The notes under the pieces: generated by a model
The model's input: only the letters and a program-made list of their open reading frames with translations
Database searches by the model: none
Told to the model about the DNA's origin: nothing
Source of the DNA: an uncultured Faecalibacterium sp.
GTDB lineage: Bacteria > Bacillota > Clostridia > Oscillospirales > Ruminococcaceae
Reading direction: 5' to 3'
DNA length: 9,047 nucleotides
Assembly (NCBI GenBank): GCA_900765105.1
Contig: CAAFQM010000138.1
Location: 1 to 9,047, forward strand
Shown: piece after piece, positions 5,776 to 9,047 of the stretch
How positions within the stretch are numbered: position 1 is the first letter of the stretch
Layout: every line of letters begins with the position of its first letter
Program-made: the position numbers and the translations under genes

Positions 5776-6873
5776 TCAGTCCAGATAGCGGATCTTGCCC
5801 GGCTCGATGCCCTTGATGCCAAGGCCCGGCTCGTTGGAGACCGTGATCTCCTTCTCGTTGAACACCGCGCCGCCGAGGATGGGATCCTCGCTGCACAGCA
5901 CGGGGCCGTCCAGATCCACGCGGGTGATGATCTGCTTTGCACAGGCCAGATGCACGGCGGCGTTCACGCTGATCTTGGCTTCCAGCATGCAGCCGATCAT
6001 GCACTCCACGCCGTAGACCTCGGCGGCAGATGCGATCTTGAGGGCGTTGTACAGGCCGCCGCACTTCATCAGCTTGATGTTCACAAGGTCGGCGGCGCGC
6101 ATCTGCATAATGGTCAGCGCGTCCTGCGGGGAGAACACGCTCTCATCGGCCAGAACCGGCACATAGGAGCGCTCGGTGACGTACTTCAGGCCGTCGAAGT
6201 CGTGGGCCTTGACCGGCTGCTCCACGAACTCGATGTCCAAGCCCCGCTCCTGCATCCCGTTCAGGATGCGGACAGCCTCTTTCGGGGTCCAACCCTGATT
6301 GGCGTCGATGCGGATGAGGGTCTCCTTGGGCACGGCGGCGCGGATGGCGCTCAGGCGGGCGATGTCCTTTTCCGGCTCCTTGCCCACCTTGACCTTCAGG
6401 CAGTCGTAGCCGCGGGCAATGGCGTTCTGCGCGTCCCGCACCATCTCGTCGGGGTCGTTGACGCTGATGGTGATGTCGGTGACGATGGACTTTCTTGCAC
6501 CGCCCATGAGCTTGTAGACCGGCACCCGGTACAGCTGGCCGTACAGGTCCCACAGCGCCATATCCACGGCGGCCTTGGCGCTGGTGTTCTTCTGGATGCA
6601 GGCGTTCAGCGCGATCATCAGGTCTTCAAAGTCGTCCACATCCCGGCCGACGATGGTCTTGGCGATGTGGTCGCGGATGGCCCCGATGATAGAGCCTGTG
6701 GTATCGCCGGTGATGACGCCGGTGGGAGGTGCCTCGCCGTAGCCCACCGCGCCGGTGTCGGTGTGGATCTCGACCACCACATCCTCCACGCTGTTGACCG
6801 AGCGCAGCGCCGTTTTGAAGGGCACCCGCAGCGGCACCGAGATCATTCCAAGACGAACCTCTGTGATTTTCAT
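5776..6873 (-). CDS. L-Ala-D/L-Glu dipeptide epimerase (enolase superfamily)
   Basis: The 365-residue protein has the enolase-superfamily layout: an N-terminal capping domain followed by a barrel. The KxK acid/base motif is Lys160-Val-Lys162; metal ligands are Asp190 (RIDANQGW), Glu218 (EFVEQP) and Asp243 (LADES); the opposite-face lysine is Lys267 (NIKLMK). The DxD motif at Asp320/Asp322 (VDLDGP), which binds the dipeptide amino group in the Bacillus subtilis YkfB epimerase, and Arg24 (TALRS), which binds the Glu side chain there, are both kept. That supports L-Ala-D/L-Glu specificity, a step in use of murein peptides in the cytosol, rather than muconate or succinylbenzoate chemistry. Many relatives act on other dipeptides, so the exact substrate is not certain. 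GAAAGGGG precedes the ATG by about 10 bases. It diverges from a DUF819 membrane protein. Confidence 0.88.
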   Translation of the reverse strand: MKITEVRLGMISVPLRVPFKTALRSVNSVEDVVVEIHTDTGAVGYGEAPPTGVITGDTTGSIIGAIRDHIAKTIVGRDVDDFEDLMIALNACIQKNTSAKAAVDMALWDLYGQLYRVPVYKLMGGARKSIVTDITISVNDPDEMVRDAQNAIARGYDCLKVKVGKEPEKDIARLSAIRAAVPKETLIRIDANQGWTPKEAVRILNGMQERGLDIEFVEQPVKAHDFDGLKYVTERSYVPVLADESVFSPQDALTIMQMRAADLVNIKLMKCGGLYNALKIASAAEVYGVECMIGCMLEAKISVNAAVHLACAKQIITRVDLDGPVLCSEDPILGGAVFNEKEITVSNEPGLGIKGIEPGKIRYLD

Positions 6874-6903
6874 GGAAAGTCTACCCCTTTCAATAAAAGA
6901 TTA

Positions 6904-6932
6904 TTGCCAAATTATGAAATCCATGGTAATAT
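6904..6932 (+). promoter_or_regulatory. Promoter of the DUF819 gene
   Basis: TTGCCA (6904-6909) and TAATAT (6927-6932) are separated by exactly 17 bases. Transcription would begin near 6939, giving a leader of about 68 bases. The -10 overlaps the -10 of the opposing epimerase promoter by two bases. Confidence 0.65.
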
Positions 6933-6959
6933 TGTATGCGAAATTGTCACCATTGTAAA
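6931..6959 (-). promoter_or_regulatory. Promoter of the dipeptide epimerase gene
   Basis: On the minus strand TTTACA (6954-6959) and TACAAT (6931-6936) are spaced by 17 bases, each five of six to consensus. It shares DNA with the plus-strand promoter at 6904-6932, so the two start sites point away from each other from one overlapping polymerase footprint. Confidence 0.65.
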
Positions 6960-6984
6960 GACAATTGTCCGCGAAAAATTGCAC
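6931..6984. repeat. Imperfect tandem direct repeat in the divergent promoter, candidate operator pair
   Basis: The 20-base segment at 6931-6950 (ATTGT..GCGAAA..TTGTCAC) recurs at 6964-6984 as ATTGT..GCGAAA..ATTGCAC, with start-to-start distance 33 bases, close to three helical turns. A perfect palindrome GACAATTGTC (6960-6969) overlaps the second copy. The copies cover the epimerase promoter and the DUF819 leader, so a bound regulator could affect both genes. Confidence 0.45.
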
Positions 6985-6990
6985 AAAAAG

Positions 6991-6997
6991 AAAGGGG
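6991..6997 (+). promoter_or_regulatory. Ribosome binding site that fixes the DUF819 start
   Basis: AAAGGGG ends 9 bases before the ATG at 7007. A longer in-frame TTG at 6965 lacks any such site and would add a basic, non-membrane extension upstream of the first membrane segment, so the ATG is preferred. The divergent epimerase gene uses the same AAAGGGG form. Confidence 0.75.
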
Positions 6998-7006
6998 ACC
7001 GGGTTC

Positions 7007-8170
7007 ATGATCACGAATGGTTTCACCTATATTGCGGTGCTGGTATTCATCGCCGCAATGCTGGTATGGCTCCAGCGCTACACCAAATCAAAGTTTTTCG
7101 ACTACGCGCCTCCCATCGTTCTGCTCTACCTCATCACCATGATCTGCTGCACGCTGAAAGTCTGGGACATGGAGGCCACCAAACCGGCTTACTCCGTGCT
7201 GAAGAACAACCTGCTGTACACCATGATCTTCCTGATGCTGCTGCGCTGCGACATCCGCAAGATCATCAAGCTCGGCCCCAAGATGCTGGGCGGCTTCTTT
7301 GCAGCCTCCTTCTCCATTGCGATGGGCTTCATTGCCACCTTTGCCATCATGAAGGGTGCTCTGGGCGCTGACTCCTGGAAGGCTCTGGGCGCTCTGTGCG
7401 GCAGCTGGATGGGCGGTTCCGGCAACATGATCGCCGTGCAGGCTGCGCTGGATATCGGTGAAGGCGACATGGCCTATGCGCTGGTCGTGGACTCCATCGA
7501 TTACTCCATCTGGGTCATGTTCCTGCTGTGGGCCATCAACCTTGCGCCCAAGTTCAACAAGTGGGTCAAGGCCGACACCACCACGCTGGACGAAGTGTCC
7601 CGCCGTCTGGAAGAAGACGCCAAGTCCAACGAGGACAAGGCGACCTTCGTCAACCTGATCCTCCTGCTGGGTCTGGGCCTCGTGGTCTCCGCATTCGGTC
7701 AGGACATCGGCGCGTCCCTCAACAGCGCAATGCCTTTCCTGGATAAATCCACCTGGACCGTGCTGTTCATCACGCTGGCAGGCCTGATCGGCGCTGTGAC
7801 CCCCGTGGGCCGCATGGCCGGCAGCACCGAGCTGTCCAACCTGCTGCTGTACTCCGTGGTGGCCCTGCTGGCCTCCCGCGCAAGCTTCCTGGAGCTGACC
7901 GACGCCCCCGCATGGATCCTTGCCGGCTTCATGATCCTTGCCATCCACGGCATCATTCTGGTGCTGCTGGCCAAGATCTTCCACCTCGACATGTTCACCT
8001 GCGGCGTGGCTTCGCTGGCCAATATCGGCGGCTCTGCCTCCGCACCCATTCTGGCCGGTGCCTACAGCGGCGCTCTGGTGCCCGTCGGCGTCCTGATGGC
8101 TCTGATGGGCTACGTCATCGGCACTGCAGGCGGCCTGATCACCGCCAACATCATGTCGCTGCTGGCATAA
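7007..8170 (+). CDS. DUF819 family integral membrane protein (YjcL-like), candidate transporter
   Basis: The 387-residue protein is strongly hydrophobic with roughly ten membrane segments (for example residues 7-22, 34-50, 68-80, 93-115, 165-180, 214-230, 249-267, 276-291, 302-325, 355-375). A charged loop at 183-212 divides it into two halves. Each half carries a glycine/serine/asparagine-rich stretch, WMGGSGNMIAV (134-144) and NIGGSASAP (339-347), suggesting an inverted-repeat transporter-like architecture as in the DUF819/YjcL family. The family's biochemical function is, to my knowledge, not firmly established. Divergent pairing with a dipeptide epimerase from shared promoter DNA suggests movement of a peptide or amino acid, but this is inference. 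It is followed by a strong terminator at 8195-8229. Confidence 0.85.
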   Translation: MITNGFTYIAVLVFIAAMLVWLQRYTKSKFFDYAPPIVLLYLITMICCTLKVWDMEATKPAYSVLKNNLLYTMIFLMLLRCDIRKIIKLGPKMLGGFFAASFSIAMGFIATFAIMKGALGADSWKALGALCGSWMGGSGNMIAVQAALDIGEGDMAYALVVDSIDYSIWVMFLLWAINLAPKFNKWVKADTTTLDEVSRRLEEDAKSNEDKATFVNLILLLGLGLVVSAFGQDIGASLNSAMPFLDKSTWTVLFITLAGLIGAVTPVGRMAGSTELSNLLLYSVVALLASRASFLELTDAPAWILAGFMILAIHGIILVLLAKIFHLDMFTCGVASLANIGGSASAPILAGAYSGALVPVGVLMALMGYVIGTAGGLITANIMSLLA

Positions 8171-8194
8171 AACTCCGGACTGCATAAAACCAAA

Positions 8195-8229
8195 GGCAGG
8201 GTATCGCGAACGTGATACCCTGCCTTTTT
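8195..8229 (+). terminator. Strong terminator between DUF819 and the toxin-antitoxin remnant
   Basis: GGCAGGGTATC (8195-8205) pairs perfectly with GATACCCTGCC (8214-8224), loop GCGAACGT, followed by TTTTT at 8225-8229. It is 24 bases after the DUF819 stop. On the minus strand TTTGGTTTTA follows the stem, so it can also end the convergent toxin transcript. Confidence 0.9.
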
Positions 8230-8243
8230 CAGTTGCTTCTGTT

Positions 8244-8570
8244 TCACCGTTTCCGGCCTGCATTCTCCTCATAGTATGCCAGCTTGTCCTGATACATCTG
8301 GCGGTCGATGCGGTTCATGAAGTCGCCGATGGTCTCCGCGCTCAGGTTGGAGACGGCGTATCCCATAGGTGCCGACAGCTGATACGGCTTGCCGTTAGTT
8401 TTGTTTTCCTGCGCAAAGTTCTGCTTTGCGTTCTCGATCAGCTTGGTGATTCGTTCCCGCATTTCTTTCAGCACCCGACTGGCGGTTTTGGGATAAAAGC
8501 CCGAAAGATACCGGGCAACATCATTCAAATCCTGCACGGCAAGGGGCAGATATTTGATTTTACACGTCAT
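8244..8570 (-). CDS. RelE/ParE-type toxin N-terminus joined in frame to a GGDEF-domain tail (probable hybrid remnant)
   Basis: From the ATG at 8568-8570 the frame gives 108 residues. The first 50 look like a RelE/ParE toxin start: KIKYLPLAVQDLNDVARYL, then FYPKTASRVLKEM and a second helix. From about residue 51 the expected toxin beta-strands with conserved arginines are absent. Instead KPYQLSAPMGYAV (61-73) and FMNRIDRQMYQDKLAYY (84-100) match the closing strand and last helix of a GGDEF (diguanylate cyclase) domain, which lacks its GGDEF motif here. Such a product should have neither activity. The start overlaps the antitoxin end by 11 bases with no good ribosome binding site of its own, as is usual for coupled toxin genes. 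The GGDEF reading is from pattern memory; a divergent toxin C-terminus is the alternative. Confidence 0.65.
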   Translation of the reverse strand: MTCKIKYLPLAVQDLNDVARYLSGFYPKTASRVLKEMRERITKLIENAKQNFAQENKTNGKPYQLSAPMGYAVSNLSAETIGDFMNRIDRQMYQDKLAYYEENAGRKR

Positions 8571-8841
8571 ACTGTTCGTGGAGCGTCTCCCATACGCTTT
8601 CGTGGTCTGCCCACTGCGTGTTGGGGTTAGCTGCCTGCTGTTTTGCTTTTGCAAGCTCTTCGGCGACATACCGCTGGTGCAGGAACTCCTCGTATTTGGC
8701 GTAGTCCTCGATATTGATGAGAACGGACTCGCCACGGCCATGATTTGTGATGATAACATGGTCGTGATTTTTAAGCATCTCCGAAATTTCGGCGTAATGG
8801 TTGCGCAGATCCCGGGAAGGGCGAACGAATGTCTGCATCAT
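8560..8841 (-). CDS. Phd/YefM-family antitoxin
   Basis: The 93-residue protein has the Phd/YefM layout: an N-terminal fold with RPSRDLRNHYAEISEML and HVIITNHGRGESVLINIEDY, which forms the DNA-binding dimer, and a helical, charged C-terminus (from about residue 50) expected to wrap the toxin. Antitoxins of this type neutralise a RelE/ParE or Doc partner and repress their own operon in the cytosol. The ATG at 8839-8841 is chosen because AGGAGGTG (8848-8855) lies 6 bases upstream; a longer GTG start at 8848-8850 would be inside that ribosome binding site. The ATG is followed directly by a second ATG codon. Its end overlaps the toxin start by 11 bases. Confidence 0.8.
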   Translation of the reverse strand: MMQTFVRPSRDLRNHYAEISEMLKNHDHVIITNHGRGESVLINIEDYAKYEEFLHQRYVAEELAKAKQQAANPNTQWADHESVWETLHEQYDV

Positions 8842-8847
8842 AGGGGA

Positions 8848-8855
8848 CACCTCCT
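8848..8855 (-). promoter_or_regulatory. Ribosome binding site that decides the antitoxin start
   Basis: AGGAGGTG on the minus strand is a near-perfect Shine-Dalgarno. An in-frame GTG codon (8848-8850) is its last three bases and cannot be both site and start, so translation should begin at the ATG at 8841. Confidence 0.8.
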
Positions 8856-8864
8856 GTCAGGAAT

Positions 8865-8893
8865 ATTGTATCACGAAATGACTACGGGCGCAA
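8865..8893 (-). promoter_or_regulatory. Promoter of the antitoxin-toxin operon
   Basis: On the minus strand TACAAT (8865-8870) forms a good -10; 17 bases upstream TTGCGC (8888-8893) is a poor -35. The resulting leader is very short. A weak -35 fits an autoregulated antitoxin operon but is not evidence for it. Confidence 0.5.
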
Positions 8894-8969
8894 GGCTGAT
8901 GATTCTTGTTGGGGCGTGCGGAGCCTCAAACCCTGCTGGGAACGAGTACGGCAAACGGGAATTTTCAAA

Positions 8970-9047
8970 TTAGTCTTTGCAAATAACCTTTGAATCTTCA
9001 CCATCAATTACAATTCCCTGACGGTTGTTAATTGGGCATAGATTCAA
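8970..9047 (-). CDS. Possible C-terminal end of an unidentified gene running off the right edge (partial)
   Basis: On the minus strand a frame is open from the window edge to a TAA at 8970-8972, giving 25 residues that end NNRQGIVIDGEDSKVICKD. The base composition is much more AT-rich than the other genes. The length is too short to identify a family and no clear terminator follows before the antitoxin promoter. It could equally be non-coding. Confidence 0.3.
   Translation of the reverse strand: MNLCPINNRQGIVIDGEDSKVICKD

Noticed and set aside
6965..7006. TTG start giving 14 extra residues to the DUF819 protein
   Set aside because: No ribosome binding site precedes it, while AAAGGGG is correctly spaced for the ATG at 7007.
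5734..7371. A 545-residue plus-strand open frame across the epimerase and into the DUF819 gene
   Set aside because: It crosses a strong terminator and a divergent promoter region and reads the complement of a well-supported epimerase; shadow frame.
7088..8272. A 394-residue minus-strand open frame antisense to DUF819
   Set aside because: Rich in His, Gln and Gly, antisense to a clear membrane protein and running through the terminator at 8195-8229.
8571..8759. Upstream extension of the toxin frame to 171 residues
   Set aside because: The added 63 residues overlap the antitoxin in another frame and are Ser/Thr/Arg-rich shadow sequence. The ATG at 8570 coincides with the start of the recognisable toxin domain and gives the usual short overlap.
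1..9047. CRISPR array, tRNA or rRNA gene, insertion sequence
   Set aside because: No regularly spaced repeats, tRNA cloverleaf, rRNA signature, transposase frame or flanking inverted/direct repeat pair was recognised on reading either strand.

Overview
The window is GC-rich, with compact genes, strong AAGGAG-type ribosome binding sites and GC-biased third codon positions that create long false antisense frames. Protein content and the intergenic hairpin repeat near 2950-3095 suggest an anaerobic gut Oscillospiraceae, most like Faecalibacterium or a close relative. This is judged from memory of such genomes, not from a search.

Layout. (1) 1-153 is the 3' end of glutaminyl-tRNA synthetase, followed after 26 bases by a small membrane-anchored FMN-binding protein (180-569). 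(2) Convergent to it is a large Tat-exported lipoprotein flavin reductase with its own FMN domain (692-2740, minus). Back-to-back hairpins separate the two. Upstream of the reductase lie a candidate regulated promoter, a dispersed-repeat-like segment and a MerR-family regulator (3092-3910, minus). (3) A divergent promoter region containing a 26-base perfect inverted repeat leads into a PepD/M20C dipeptidase (4117-5568, plus). (4) A dipeptide epimerase (5776-6873, minus) and a DUF819 membrane protein (7007-8170, plus) diverge from two physically overlapping promoters. (5) The right end is AT-richer. It holds a Phd/YefM-type antitoxin (8560-8841, minus) overlapping a toxin reading frame (8244-8570, minus) whose second half looks like the C-terminal tail of a GGDEF domain, and a partial gene at the edge.

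How the genes may work together. The FMN protein and the Tat reductase look like parts of a flavin-based extracytosolic respiration module: membrane electrons would pass to covalently bound FMN and then to an unknown organic acceptor. The MerR protein is a candidate regulator. No ApbE/FmnB flavin transferase or membrane electron donor is in the window. The PepD, epimerase and DUF819 genes form a second theme: use of dipeptides, probably including murein-derived L-Ala-D-Glu. The toxin-antitoxin remnant marks a rearranged accessory junction.
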